This document shows, piece by piece, positions 31,108 through 39,978 of a stretch of 64,000 nt of DNA (the first letter of the stretch is position 1; the number at the start of each line of letters is the position of its first letter). Under the pieces are notes generated by a model that did no database searches, was not told the origin of the DNA, and worked only from the letters and a program-made list of their open reading frames with translations. The stretch lies in the NCBI RefSeq assembly GCF_009866765.1, contig NZ_CP019431.1:5208001-5272000 (forward strand), read 5' to 3'. Made by a program: the position numbers and the translations under genes. This stretch comes from Pseudomonas sp. S35. GTDB lineage: Bacteria; Pseudomonadota; Gammaproteobacteria; Pseudomonadales; Pseudomonadaceae.

Positions 31108-32040
31108 TCAACCACGGGGCAGGAACACATCGGCCAGCAGTTGATTGCGCGGCAGTCCTGCCAGGAACAAGCGCTTGGAAAACGCCTCGACGCTGGCGGG
31201 GTGTCCGCAGAGTAAGGCCAGTGTTTGCCGGGAAACAAGCCGCAGTTGCGCCAATGCCTGGGTCGACTCGGCCGCTGTCCATAGCTCCACCGTCAGGTTC
31301 GAATGACTGGCGGCCAGCGCTGCCAAGGGTTCAGCCAGATAATGACCCTCGGCATCATGGGCCAGGTGAATCGCGCGGATGGCGCCTTGATGATCCTGGC
31401 GCAATGCCTCGCGCAACACGCCCCACAACGGGCCAAGGCCAGTGCCGGAGGCCAGCAGCCACAGCGGCCGGGATTGCCAGTCGGGATCGTACTGCAAAGC
31501 GCCGCCGCGCAACTCGCCCAGGCGCAGGTGATCACCGACCTGCAACTGCCGGGCAAGGTCACTGAATTCGCCGGGCTGTCGGCAATCGATATGAAATTCC
31601 AGAAACCCATCTTCCTGGGGCAAGCTGGCCAGCGAATATGGACGCGCCACGTGCCCAGCCCACACCACCAGATGTTGCCCGGCCCGATAACGCAGGCCAC
31701 GCTCCGGTTGCAGGCGCAAGCGCAGCACGTTCGAGTTCAGCCAGTCAGCGCCCACCACCTGGGCAGGCAAACCGTCACGCGTCGGGTCAAACGCCTCGAC
31801 CTGCAGCTCGCCCACCACTTGGCACTGGCAGGCCAACCGCCAACCGTCCTGGCGTTGCGCGGGGCTCAGGGCATCGGGCTGTTTGTCCTCGACCTCGCCC
31901 CGGCAGCGCACCAGGCACGCATGGCAACTGCCCGCGCGGCAACTGTAGGGCACGGCGACACCTGCCTGGTTCAAGGCATCCAGCAGGTTGCTGCCGGCAG
32001 TTACCGACCAATGGCGTTCGCCGACATACAGTTCAGGCAT
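31108..32040 (-). CDS. Ferredoxin-FAD/NAD(P) oxidoreductase (2Fe-2S flavoprotein)
   Basis: 310 residues. The N-terminal plant-type [2Fe-2S] domain has Cys34, Cys39 and Cys42 (SCRAGSCHAC) plus Cys71. An FAD-binding domain with RPYSLAS follows, and an NAD(P)-binding domain with ASGTGLGPLWGVL. It transfers electrons from NAD(P)H to an unknown partner, as in CDP-6-deoxy reductase or oxygenase reductases. The ATG giving MPELYV is chosen; a TTG twelve bases earlier is less likely. It stands alone with the hydratase gene, so no oxygenase partner is nearby. Confidence 0.88.
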   Translation of the reverse strand: MPELYVGERHWSVTAGSNLLDALNQAGVAVPYSCRAGSCHACLVRCRGEVEDKQPDALSPAQRQDGWRLACQCQVVGELQVEAFDPTRDGLPAQVVGADWLNSNVLRLRLQPERGLRYRAGQHLVVWAGHVARPYSLASLPQEDGFLEFHIDCRQPGEFSDLARQLQVGDHLRLGELRGGALQYDPDWQSRPLWLLASGTGLGPLWGVLREALRQDHQGAIRAIHLAHDAEGHYLAEPLAALAASHSNLTVELWTAAESTQALAQLRLVSRQTLALLCGHPASVEAFSKRLFLAGLPRNQLLADVFLPRG

Positions 32041-32270
32041 ATAAGGACTCAATCACAGGGGCGCGTGCACAGGGAATCATGCCTGCGACAGTTTGACCAT
32101 AGTCGGGTGTATCGGCCACCGCGTCGGGTTATACTGCCGCGCCTTTTTAGCGTCGCGCCTACAATACCTGCTCTTCTTGGCGACGCGCCTTGGAAAGGTG
32201 GTTTCAGCCGACCGATGCACTTAACTGAAGCCACCTTTATTGAATGTTCCCTTATAGAGGAGCGCGACTC

Positions 32271-33794
32271 ATGACCGTGATCAAGCAAGACGACCTGATT
32301 CAGAGCGTTGCCGACGCCCTGCAGTTTATTTCCTACTACCACCCCGTTGACTTCATCCAGGCGATGCACGAAGCCTACCTGCGCGAAGAATCGCCAGCGG
32401 CGCGTGACTCCATGGCGCAGATCCTGATCAACTCGCGCATGTGCGCCACCGGCCATCGCCCGATCTGCCAGGACACCGGTATCGTCACCGTGTTCGTGCG
32501 CGTGGGCATGGACGTACGTTGGGATGGCGCCACCATGGGCCTGGACGACATGATCAACGAAGGCGTGCGTCGCGCCTACAACCTGCCGGAAAACGTCCTG
32601 CGAGCGTCTATCCTCGCCGACCCGGCCGGTGCGCGTAAGAACACCAAGGACAACACCCCGGCCGTGATCCACTACTCCATCGTCCCGGGTAACACCGTGG
32701 AAGTGGACGTGGCCGCCAAGGGCGGTGGTTCCGAAAACAAATCGAAAATGGCCATGCTCAACCCGTCCGACTCGATCGTCGACTGGGTGCTCAAGACCGT
32801 TCCGACCATGGGCGCCGGCTGGTGCCCACCGGGCATGCTGGGCATCGGCATCGGCGGTACCGCCGAGAAAGCCGCGGTGATGGCCAAGGAAGTGTTGATG
32901 GAATCCATCGACATCCACGAGCTGATCAAGCGCGGCCCGTCCAACCGTATCGAAGAGATGCGCCTGGAGCTGTTCGAGAAGGTCAACCAACTGGGCATCG
33001 GCGCCCAAGGCCTGGGTGGCCTGACCACCGTGCTCGACGTGAAGATCATGGACTACCCGACCCACGCCGCGTCCCTGCCGGTGTGCATGATCCCCAACTG
33101 CGCCGCCACCCGTCACGCACACTTCGTGCTCGACGGTTCGGGCCCGGCGTCGCTGGAAGCGCCACCGCTGGACGCCTACCCGCAAATCGTCTGGGAAGCC
33201 GGCCCGTCGGCCCGTCGCGTCAACCTCGACACCCTGACCCCGGAAGACGTGCAGAGCTGGAAACCGGGCGAAACCGTGTTGCTCAACGGCAAGATGCTCA
33301 CCGGTCGCGACGCCGCGCACAAGCGCATGGTCGAGATGCTGAACAAGGGCGAAACCCTGCCGGTGGACCTCAAGGGTCGCTTCATCTACTACGTCGGCCC
33401 GGTTGATCCGGTACGCGAAGAAGTGGTTGGCCCGGCTGGCCCGACCACCGCGACGCGGATGGACAAGTTCACCCGTCAGATCCTCGAACAAACCGGCCTG
33501 CTGGGCATGATCGGCAAATCCGAGCGTGGCCCGACTGCGATCGAAGCGATCAAGGACAACAAGGCCGTGTACCTGATGGCTGTGGGCGGCGCGGCTTACC
33601 TGGTGGCGCAAGCCATCAAGAAGTCGCGGGTTGTCGCGTTCGCCGAGCTGGGCATGGAAGCGATCTACGAGTTCGACGTCAAAGACATGCCGGTCACCGT
33701 TGCGGTGGACAGCAAGGGCGAATCCGTGCACATCACAGGTCCTGCCATCTGGCAGAAAAAGATCAGTGAAAGCCTGGCGGTAGAAGTGCAGTAA
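32271..33794 (+). CDS. Fumarate hydratase, class I (iron-sulfur)
   Basis: 507 residues, long form with both domains. It hydrates fumarate to malate in the TCA cycle and is [4Fe-4S]-dependent and oxygen-sensitive. Cys66 in the RPICQDTG motif and the CMIPNCAATRHAHF segment supply cluster and active-site residues. AGAGGAG stands nine bases upstream of the ATG. A strong terminator follows. No partner gene is coupled to it. The 230 bases before it hold no named operator. Confidence 0.95.
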   Translation: MTVIKQDDLIQSVADALQFISYYHPVDFIQAMHEAYLREESPAARDSMAQILINSRMCATGHRPICQDTGIVTVFVRVGMDVRWDGATMGLDDMINEGVRRAYNLPENVLRASILADPAGARKNTKDNTPAVIHYSIVPGNTVEVDVAAKGGGSENKSKMAMLNPSDSIVDWVLKTVPTMGAGWCPPGMLGIGIGGTAEKAAVMAKEVLMESIDIHELIKRGPSNRIEEMRLELFEKVNQLGIGAQGLGGLTTVLDVKIMDYPTHAASLPVCMIPNCAATRHAHFVLDGSGPASLEAPPLDAYPQIVWEAGPSARRVNLDTLTPEDVQSWKPGETVLLNGKMLTGRDAAHKRMVEMLNKGETLPVDLKGRFIYYVGPVDPVREEVVGPAGPTTATRMDKFTRQILEQTGLLGMIGKSERGPTAIEAIKDNKAVYLMAVGGAAYLVAQAIKKSRVVAFAELGMEAIYEFDVKDMPVTVAVDSKGESVHITGPAIWQKKISESLAVEVQ

Positions 33795-33812
33795 GCACTT
33801 TACTGCAAGGAT

Positions 33813-33850
33813 AAAGGCGACTGCGGCCCCATGGCCCAGTCGCCTTTTTT
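33813..33850 (+). terminator. Terminator of the fumarase gene
   Basis: An eleven-base perfect stem (AAAGGCGACTG with CAGTCGCCTTT) and T run. The ATG at 33831 is inside its loop, which argues against using it as the start of the following kinase. A second small dyad (TGCAGTAA/TTACTGCA) overlaps the fumarase stop. Confidence 0.93.
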
Positions 33851-33899
33851 ATGGCTCATGGTATGGTGCTCCCCCCTTATTGCAGCTGTTCATATCCGT

Positions 33900-35666
33900 A
33901 TGATCGCGATCCCTCGCCCCCTGCGCCTGACCTTCTATTCGTTATTGATCATCGCCGGAGCGGTGCTGGCCGCTGCCTTGGCCACGCGCCATGCCGAACG
34001 CCAGGCCCTGGCCGACGATGCTGCACGCGCCAATCAACAGCTCACGCTGTATGGCAACTCGCTGCATACCCTGCTCGAACGCTACCGCGCCCTGCCCGCC
34101 GTGCTGGCGCTGGACTCGGAAATGATCAGCGCGCTCAAAGGCCCGCTGGATCCCGCGACCCAGGACGTGCTTAACCGCAAGCTCGAACGCATCAACGGTG
34201 CCGCGCAATCGTCCACCCTGGAACTGATGGACCGTAACGGCCTGGCCGTGGCCGCCAGCAACTGGGCGCTGCCGAGCAGTTACGTGGGGCACAACTACGC
34301 ATTCCGGCCCTATTTCAGCCAGACCAAGAGCCAGGGCACCGGGCGTTTTTATGCCGTGGGGGTAACCACCGGGATTCCCGGTTACTTCCTCTCCAGCGCA
34401 GTGCTCGATGAGCACGAGCAGTTCCTTGGCGCTATGGTGGTGAAGCTGGAGTTCCCTGAGCTGGAGCGCGAATGGGCGCAGGGCAATGACCTGCTGCTGG
34501 TGAGCGATGCCCGCGGCATCGTGTTCATTGCCAACCAGCCGGGCTGGCGCTATCGCAACCTGCGACCGTTGTCGGATAACGACCTCGCCGAGCTCAAGGC
34601 CACCCGCCAATACGACAAGAAGCAACTGCTGCCCCTGAAAACCGACCCCCTGCAGCGCTTTGACGAAAACAGCCACCTGATGCGCGTCAACGGCCCCGAC
34701 GGCACGGCCAATTACATCTGGGAATCCCTGCCGCTGAAGGCCGAAGGCTGGACCCTGCACCTGCTGCGCAAACCGCAATTTCCTTTTGAAGACCAACGCA
34801 ATGCGGGCCTGGCTGCCGCCGGGTCCTGGCTCGCGCTGGTGTTCCTGGTGCTGTTCCTGAGCCAACGCTGGCGCCTGGCCCGCTTGCGCCAGCGCAGCCG
34901 CGAAGAGCTGGAGCAACTGGTGGAAGAACGCACTCAGGCCCTGCGCACCGCCCAGGACGGCCTGGTGCAATCGGCCAAACTGGCGGCACTGGGGCAGATG
35001 TCCGCAGCCCTCGCCCACGAAATCAACCAACCGCTGACCGCCCAACGCATGCAACTGGCAACGTTAAGACTGTTGCTCGACCACGGCCGCGTGGGGGATG
35101 CCTACAAGGCGCTTACCCCATTGGACGAAATGCTCACCCGCATGGCCGCGCTCACCGGCCACCTCAAGACCTTCGCACGTAAAAGCCCTAGCGGTCTGCG
35201 CGAACGTCTGGACTTGGCACTGGTGGTCGACCAGTCCTTGCATCTGCTCGACGCGCGCCTGCGTGATGAAGGCATCGGCGTAGTGCTGGACTTGACTCGC
35301 CCGGCCTGGGTCCGCGGCGACGCGATCCGCCTGGAGCAGGTACTGATCAACCTGCTGCGCAACGCCCTCGACGCCATGGCCGACAAACCGCGCAAGCGCC
35401 TGGAAATCCGCCTGCACGCCGACCAGCAGTTGTGGCAACTGACCGTCAGCGACAGCGGCGGCGGCATTGCCGAAGAACACTTGAACAACGTGTTCGACCC
35501 GTTCTTCACCACCAAGCCCGTGGGTGACGGCCTCGGCCTTGGGCTGGCGGTGTCCTACGCTATCGTGCACGAACTGGGCGGTCGCCTGATCGCCGGCAAC
35601 CGTGGCGACGGCGCGATCTTTACCCTGACCCTGCCGATTGCGCTGGAGACCCCCGACCTATGTTGA
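33900..35666 (+). CDS. DctB/MifS-like sensor histidine kinase
   Basis: 588 residues from the ATG giving MIAIPRPLRL; earlier in-frame starts fall in or next to the terminator. TM1 is at 11-28, then a periplasmic double-Cache-type sensor of about 270 residues, TM2 at about 302-322, a coiled coil, HisKA with His373 (AALAHEINQPL), and a HATPase with LLRNALDAM and GDGLGLGLAVSY. Next to a DctD-type regulator and an alpha-ketoglutarate-type permease, it likely senses a C4 or C5 dicarboxylate, as DctB does for succinate and MifS for alpha-ketoglutarate control in P. aeruginosa. The regulator gene overlaps its end by seven bases. Confidence 0.9.
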   Translation: MIAIPRPLRLTFYSLLIIAGAVLAAALATRHAERQALADDAARANQQLTLYGNSLHTLLERYRALPAVLALDSEMISALKGPLDPATQDVLNRKLERINGAAQSSTLELMDRNGLAVAASNWALPSSYVGHNYAFRPYFSQTKSQGTGRFYAVGVTTGIPGYFLSSAVLDEHEQFLGAMVVKLEFPELEREWAQGNDLLLVSDARGIVFIANQPGWRYRNLRPLSDNDLAELKATRQYDKKQLLPLKTDPLQRFDENSHLMRVNGPDGTANYIWESLPLKAEGWTLHLLRKPQFPFEDQRNAGLAAAGSWLALVFLVLFLSQRWRLARLRQRSREELEQLVEERTQALRTAQDGLVQSAKLAALGQMSAALAHEINQPLTAQRMQLATLRLLLDHGRVGDAYKALTPLDEMLTRMAALTGHLKTFARKSPSGLRERLDLALVVDQSLHLLDARLRDEGIGVVLDLTRPAWVRGDAIRLEQVLINLLRNALDAMADKPRKRLEIRLHADQQLWQLTVSDSGGGIAEEHLNNVFDPFFTTKPVGDGLGLGLAVSYAIVHELGGRLIAGNRGDGAIFTLTLPIALETPDLC

Positions 35667-36994
35667 ACGCCGTGATTGTGGTCGATGACGAAGCCAGCAT
35701 TCGCACGGCCGTGGAGCAGTGGTTGAGCCTGTCAGGGTTTGAGGTGCAGCTGTTCAGCCGTGCCGAGGAGTGCCTGGCGCACTTGCCCAAGGACTTTCCC
35801 GGCGTGATCTTGAGCGACGTACGCATGCCAGGGCTCAGCGGCCTGGAGCTGCTGGCCGAGGTACAGCGCCGCGACGCCGATTTGCCGGTGATATTACTCA
35901 CCGGCCATGGCGATGTACCGATGGCCGTCGAAGCCATGCGCGACGGTGCCTACGATTTCCTGGAAAAACCCTTCAGCCCCGACGCCCTGCTCAACAGCCT
36001 GCGCCGAGCGTTGGACAAACGTGGCCTGATCCTGGAAAACCGGCGCCTGCACCAACAGGCCGATCACCGGGCGCAACTTGAGTCCAGCCTGCTGGGCGTG
36101 TCGCGAGGCTTGCAGAACCTGCGCCGCCAAGTGCTGGACCTCGCGACGCTACCGGTCAATGTGCTGATCCGGGGCGAGACCGGCAGCGGCAAGGAGTTGG
36201 TCGCCCGCTGCCTGCATGACTTCGGTCCACGGGCAAAAAAACCCTTTGTGGCGCTCAACTGCGCGGCGATCCCCGAGCAGTTGTTTGAGGCCGAGTTATT
36301 CGGCCACGAAAGCGGCGCATTCACCGGCGCTCACGGCAAACGCATCGGCAAGCTGGAATATGCCCACGGCGGCACTTTGTTCCTGGACGAAATCGAAAGC
36401 ATGCCCCTGGCCCAGCAAGTAAAACTGTTGCGAGTGTTGCAGGAGCAGAAACTGGAGCGGTTGGGTTCCAACCAAAGTATCCGCGTGGACTTGCGCATCA
36501 TTGCTGCCACCAAGCCGGACCTGTTGGAAGAGGCTCGCGCCGGGCGCTTTCGCGAAGACCTGGCCTATCGTCTCAATGTGGCGCAACTGCGCCTGCCACC
36601 ATTGCGCGAGCGCCGTGAAGATATTCCGCTGCTGTTCGAGCACTTTGCCCACAGCGCCGCTGAACGCTTGGGCCGTACGGCTGAGCCGTTGAGCGGCCCG
36701 GCGCTGGGGCGTCTGCTCAGCCACGACTGGCCCGGCAATGTGCGTGAACTGGCCAACGTCGCCGAACGCCAGGTATTGGGCCTTGGCGATCCTGAACCGG
36801 AAGGTATCGAGGCCGGGCAATCCCTCGCCGCGCAGCAAGAAGCCTTCGAGGCCCATTGCCTGAAGGCAGCGCTGACCCGGCACAAAGGCGATATCAAGGC
36901 CGTGTTGGCGGAGCTGCAACTTCCCCGCCGAACCTTCAATGAAAAAATGCAGCGCCATGGCCTCGCACGGGACATGTTCCTTAAGGATGAATAA
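35660..36994 (+). CDS. Sigma-54-dependent response regulator (DctD/MifR-like)
   Basis: 444 residues. Receiver domain (1-120) with phospho-acceptor Asp53; AAA+ domain with Walker A GETGSGKE (about 172-179) and the sigma-54 contact loop GAFTGA near 219; and a Fis-type helix-turn-helix at the C-terminus (KGDIKAVLAELQLPRRTFNE). It would, once phosphorylated, activate RpoN-dependent transcription. The target is probably the downstream permease, whose gap holds a -24/-12 promoter and TTTCCGCT repeats. It overlaps the kinase gene, so the pair is translated together. Confidence 0.94.
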   Translation: MLNAVIVVDDEASIRTAVEQWLSLSGFEVQLFSRAEECLAHLPKDFPGVILSDVRMPGLSGLELLAEVQRRDADLPVILLTGHGDVPMAVEAMRDGAYDFLEKPFSPDALLNSLRRALDKRGLILENRRLHQQADHRAQLESSLLGVSRGLQNLRRQVLDLATLPVNVLIRGETGSGKELVARCLHDFGPRAKKPFVALNCAAIPEQLFEAELFGHESGAFTGAHGKRIGKLEYAHGGTLFLDEIESMPLAQQVKLLRVLQEQKLERLGSNQSIRVDLRIIAATKPDLLEEARAGRFREDLAYRLNVAQLRLPPLRERREDIPLLFEHFAHSAAERLGRTAEPLSGPALGRLLSHDWPGNVRELANVAERQVLGLGDPEPEGIEAGQSLAAQQEAFEAHCLKAALTRHKGDIKAVLAELQLPRRTFNEKMQRHGLARDMFLKDE

Positions 36995-37039
36995 GCGGAT
37001 TTCCGCTGATCGCCCTGAAATGATCGGCATCTTTCCGCT
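36994..37039. promoter_or_regulatory. Candidate activator binding sites for the sigma-54 regulator
   Basis: A perfect dyad AGCGGA-TT-TCCGCT at 36994-37007, and the half site TTTCCGCT repeated at 37032-37039, 32 bases (about three helical turns) further on. They lie 45 to 90 bases upstream of the -24 element, the usual place for enhancer sites. Inferred from position and repetition. Confidence 0.5.
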
Positions 37040-37082
37040 CAAAAAAACCTGCAATCCCTTCTAGACCGGGCCTTCAGCTACC

Positions 37083-37098
37083 TGGCACAACTCCTGCT
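37083..37098 (+). promoter_or_regulatory. Sigma-54 promoter of the dicarboxylate permease
   Basis: TGGCAC-N5-CTGCT with GG and GC exactly ten bases apart, as the -24/-12 consensus requires. It stands 60 bases before the permease ATG and just downstream of a sigma-54 activator gene. Confidence 0.72.
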
Positions 37099-37158
37099 AT
37101 AGCCCAGCCAGGCTGCGTTCGTGCGGCTCATAAAAACAACTAGATGAAGGATCCTTCA

Positions 37159-38478
37159 ATGGATAACTCCAACACCTTGCCTCTGGGGTCGGCGGCCGCG
37201 CCGGCAAAAGCACGCACCACCTCCAGCCGCATCAAGTCGATCTTCAGCGGCTCGGTCGGCAACATGGTCGAGTGGTACGACTGGTACGTTTACGCTGCAT
37301 TCTCACTGTATTTCGCCAAAGCCTTCTTCCCGAAAGGCGACACCACCGCCCAACTGCTCAACACCGCCGCGATCTTCGCCGTGGGCTTCTTGATGCGCCC
37401 GATCGGCGGCTGGCTGATGGGCCTGTACGCAGACAAGGTCGGGCGTAAAAAAGCCCTGATGGCCTCGGTCTACCTGATGTGCTTCGGCTCGCTGCTGATT
37501 GCCCTGAGCCCTGGCTATGAAGTCATTGGCATCGGTGCGCCCATCCTGCTGGTGTTTGCCCGTTTGTTGCAGGGGTTGTCAGTCGGCGGCGAATACGGCA
37601 CCTCCGCCACCTACCTCAGCGAGATGGCGACCAAGGAACGTCGTGGCTTCTACTCCAGCTTCCAATACGTGACCCTGATCTCCGGCCAGCTCATCGCCCT
37701 GGCGGTGCTGATCGTGCTGCAACAGGTACTCACCACCGAACAGCTGTACGCCTGGGGCTGGCGTATCCCGTTCGCCATCGGCGCCCTGTGCGCAGTGGTT
37801 GCGCTGTACCTGCGTCGTGGCATGGAAGAAACCGAATCGTTCACCAAGAAAGAAAAAGCCAAGGAAAGCGCAATGCGCACCTTGATGCGCCATCCCAAGG
37901 AACTGATGACCGTGGTCGGCCTGACCATGGGCGGCACCCTGGCCTTCTACACCTATACCACCTACATGCAGAAATACCTGGTGAACACCGTCGGCATGAG
38001 CATCTCCGACTCCACCACCATCTCGGCGGCGACGCTGTTTCTGTTCATGTGCCTGCAACCCATCATCGGCGGGCTGTCGGACAAGGTCGGCCGCCGGCCG
38101 ATCCTGATCGCCTTCGGCATCCTGGGCACCCTGTTCACCGTGCCGATCCTCACCACCCTGCACACCATCCAATCCTGGTGGGGCGCGTTCTTCCTGATCA
38201 TGGCCGCGCTGATCATCGTCAGCGGCTACACCTCGATCAACGCGGTGGTGAAGGCCGAGCTGTTCCCCACCGAAATCCGCGCCCTGGGCGTGGGCCTGCC
38301 CTATGCACTGACCGTATCGATCTTCGGCGGTACCGCTGAATACATCGCGCTGTGGTTCAAGAGCATCGGCATGGAAACCGGTTACTACTGGTATGTGACT
38401 GCGTGTATCGCGGTGTCGCTGGTGGTCTATGTGACCATGAAGGACACCCGCAAGCATTCGCGGATTACCACGGACTAG
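37159..38478 (+). CDS. MFS alpha-ketoglutarate/dicarboxylate:H+ symporter (KgtP/PcaT-like)
   Basis: 439 residues with twelve predicted membrane helices. Family signatures for metabolite:H+ symporters are present: GNMVEWYDWYVYAAFSLYF in helix 1, GWLMGLYADKVGRKKAL (loop 2-3), and RLLQGLSVGGEYGTSATYLSE. The sequence is closest to KgtP/PcaT as I recall them. AAGGAT seven bases before the ATG sets the start, rather than the ATG at 37144. It appears to be the output gene of the upstream kinase-regulator pair, via the sigma-54 promoter. Confidence 0.88.
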   Translation: MDNSNTLPLGSAAAPAKARTTSSRIKSIFSGSVGNMVEWYDWYVYAAFSLYFAKAFFPKGDTTAQLLNTAAIFAVGFLMRPIGGWLMGLYADKVGRKKALMASVYLMCFGSLLIALSPGYEVIGIGAPILLVFARLLQGLSVGGEYGTSATYLSEMATKERRGFYSSFQYVTLISGQLIALAVLIVLQQVLTTEQLYAWGWRIPFAIGALCAVVALYLRRGMEETESFTKKEKAKESAMRTLMRHPKELMTVVGLTMGGTLAFYTYTTYMQKYLVNTVGMSISDSTTISAATLFLFMCLQPIIGGLSDKVGRRPILIAFGILGTLFTVPILTTLHTIQSWWGAFFLIMAALIIVSGYTSINAVVKAELFPTEIRALGVGLPYALTVSIFGGTAEYIALWFKSIGMETGYYWYVTACIAVSLVVYVTMKDTRKHSRITTD

Positions 38479-38482
38479 AAAA

Positions 38483-38572
38483 TGTGTGGGGGCTTGCTCC
38501 CGATAGGTGTGCGTCAGTCAACAGAGATGTTGAATGTGCCATTGCCATCGGGGGCAAGCCCCCTCCCACATT
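38483..38572. repeat. REPIN between permease and flavin reductase genes
   Basis: Inverted pair of REP sequences; the left arm (TGTGTGGGGGCTTGCTCCCG) is four bases shorter in the G run than the right arm (CGGGGGCAAGCCCCCTCCCA). The arms are about 38 bases apart. Confidence 0.9.
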
Positions 38573-38613
38573 GGGTATGATGCCTACCCCGAAATCGAGA
38601 GTAGAACCGGCCC

Positions 38614-39237
38614 ATGTCTGACGATATCCATTTCTACGAACCTGCCAACGGCCACGGCCTGCCCCATGACCCGTTCAACGCCATCGTCGGTCCACGGCCC
38701 ATCGGCTGGATCTCTTCGCACGACAACGCAGGTCGCCTGAACCTGGCGCCCTACAGTTTTTTCAATGCGTTCAACTACATTCCGCCGATCATTGGGTTTT
38801 CCAGTGTCGGGCGCAAAGACAGCCTGAACAACATCGAGCAGACCGGCGAGTTCGTGTGGAACCTTGCTACCCGCCCGCTGGCCGAGCAGATGAACCAGAG
38901 TTGCGCGGCGGTCTCGCCAGACGTGAATGAGTTCGAGTTGGCCGGCCTGACGCCGGTGGCCTCGACAATCGTCGGCGTGCCACGGGTGGGCGAGAGCCCG
39001 GTGTCATTCGAATGCAAGGTGACGCAGATCATCCAGTTGCAACGCGCCGACAAGGGGTTGGTGCCGAGCTGGCTGGTGCTGGGCGAGGTGGTTGCGGTGC
39101 ATATTGCCAAGTGGCTGCTCAAGGACGGCGTCTACGACACCGCCGCCGCCGAGCCGATCTTGCGCGGCGGCGGCCCGGCGGATTACTTCCAGCTGGGGCC
39201 GCAGGCGTTGTTCAAGATGTACCGGCCTAAAGCTTAG
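38614..39237 (+). CDS. Flavin reductase-like FMN-binding protein
   Basis: 207 residues of the flavin_reduct fold. FMN-binding signatures are GPRPIGWISSHD and LAPYSFFNAFNYIPPIIGFSS, then KDSLNNIEQTGEFVWNL. Members reduce or bind FMN and supply reduced flavin to partner oxygenases, but no oxygenase is adjacent. Its TAG stop shares bases with the TAA stop of the convergent small gene. Confidence 0.88.
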   Translation: MSDDIHFYEPANGHGLPHDPFNAIVGPRPIGWISSHDNAGRLNLAPYSFFNAFNYIPPIIGFSSVGRKDSLNNIEQTGEFVWNLATRPLAEQMNQSCAAVSPDVNEFELAGLTPVASTIVGVPRVGESPVSFECKVTQIIQLQRADKGLVPSWLVLGEVVAVHIAKWLLKDGVYDTAAAEPILRGGGPADYFQLGPQALFKMYRPKA

Positions 39238-39476
39238 GACGCAGGCGCCCAAGCCAACTGGCCTTCTTCGTCGACATTGATCAACCGCTCAAGCTGCACA
39301 GTGGCGGCATCATCGGCGTCGGAGGCGGTCTTGAACGTCTGCCCATCCAGGATTTTGTGAAACAGCGGTGCGCCCATACCGTCGAGTGCCTTGACGGCGA
39401 CGGCGGCGCTGTAGCCCCCTTCACCCGGTACTACGGCGGAAACGGCTTCGTGGTGGGCAAATTGTTTACGTGCCAT
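39234..39476 (-). CDS. Small conserved protein of unknown function
   Basis: 80 residues starting MARKQFAHHEAVS, with AGGA nine bases upstream; a longer frame to 39524 lacks support. The protein contains VVPGEGGYSAAVAVKALDG and ends INVDEEGQLAWAPAS. No signal peptide, no membrane segment, no domain I can name. It overlaps the flavin reductase stop by four bases tail to tail. I recall similar small proteins in other pseudomonads without a function. Confidence 0.68.
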   Translation of the reverse strand: MARKQFAHHEAVSAVVPGEGGYSAAVAVKALDGMGAPLFHKILDGQTFKTASDADDAATVQLERLINVDEEGQLAWAPAS

Positions 39477-39520
39477 GTTGCAGGTCCTGGCCAATGGAAA
39501 GGCGGCCATTCTAAACCGGT

Positions 39521-39862
39521 TCAACCGGCCAGTTGCAGGTACTCGCCATAGGCGTTCGCGGCGGATGCGTCGGTGAAAGTCTGGAAGTCCATGCTGCGCA
39601 CCACCATATCGTTCAACAACTCGGTGAAGATCGTCAGCGCCGGCGAGCTGAAGTAGTCGTTCATCGCCTGCTCACTGCTCCAGAAACCCGAGACCAGCCA
39701 CACATCAGGATCGACCTGGGAATGCTGCAACGAAAATTGCAGACAACCCTGAGCCTCGCGGCCCGGTTCGATCAAACTGCTCAAGCGTGCACCGAGTTCG
39801 GTGCTGCACCCGGTGCGGGCGCGGATAAAGGCCATATGGCTCGCGGGAATGGGGGTGGACAT
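39521..39862 (-). CDS. ABM-domain (antibiotic biosynthesis monooxygenase-like) protein
   Basis: 113 residues, a dimeric alpha+beta barrel by sequence pattern. GCLQFSLQHSQVDPDVWLVSGFWSSEQAMNDYF (split here as GCLQFSLQHSQ and WLVSGFWSSEQAM) matches ABM domains, which include small monooxygenases and heme-degrading relatives. GGAGAG stands seven bases before the ATG. It is divergent from the AraC regulator 328 bases away, and shares candidate operator half sites with it, so the regulator probably controls it. Confidence 0.72.
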   Translation of the reverse strand: MSTPIPASHMAFIRARTGCSTELGARLSSLIEPGREAQGCLQFSLQHSQVDPDVWLVSGFWSSEQAMNDYFSSPALTIFTELLNDMVVRSMDFQTFTDASAANAYGEYLQLAG

Positions 39863-39978
39863 GTTCGACTCTCCCGTTGAGAAGTGATGCTCGGCAAGCA
39901 CTGTGAGGGTGTGTTGCCACAGGATCAACGATAAGGGCACGGGGGTGGGCGCGGTTAGTCGATTCCTGCCGGCTTATT

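Noticed and set aside
32049..33731. 560-codon minus-strand ORF opposite fumarase
   Set aside because: It overlies the clear fumarase gene and has no recognisable domain or ribosome site.
33831..33899. Earlier start for the DctB/MifS-like kinase
   Set aside because: The ATG lies in the loop of the fumarase terminator, and these extra residues are unlike the family N-terminus.
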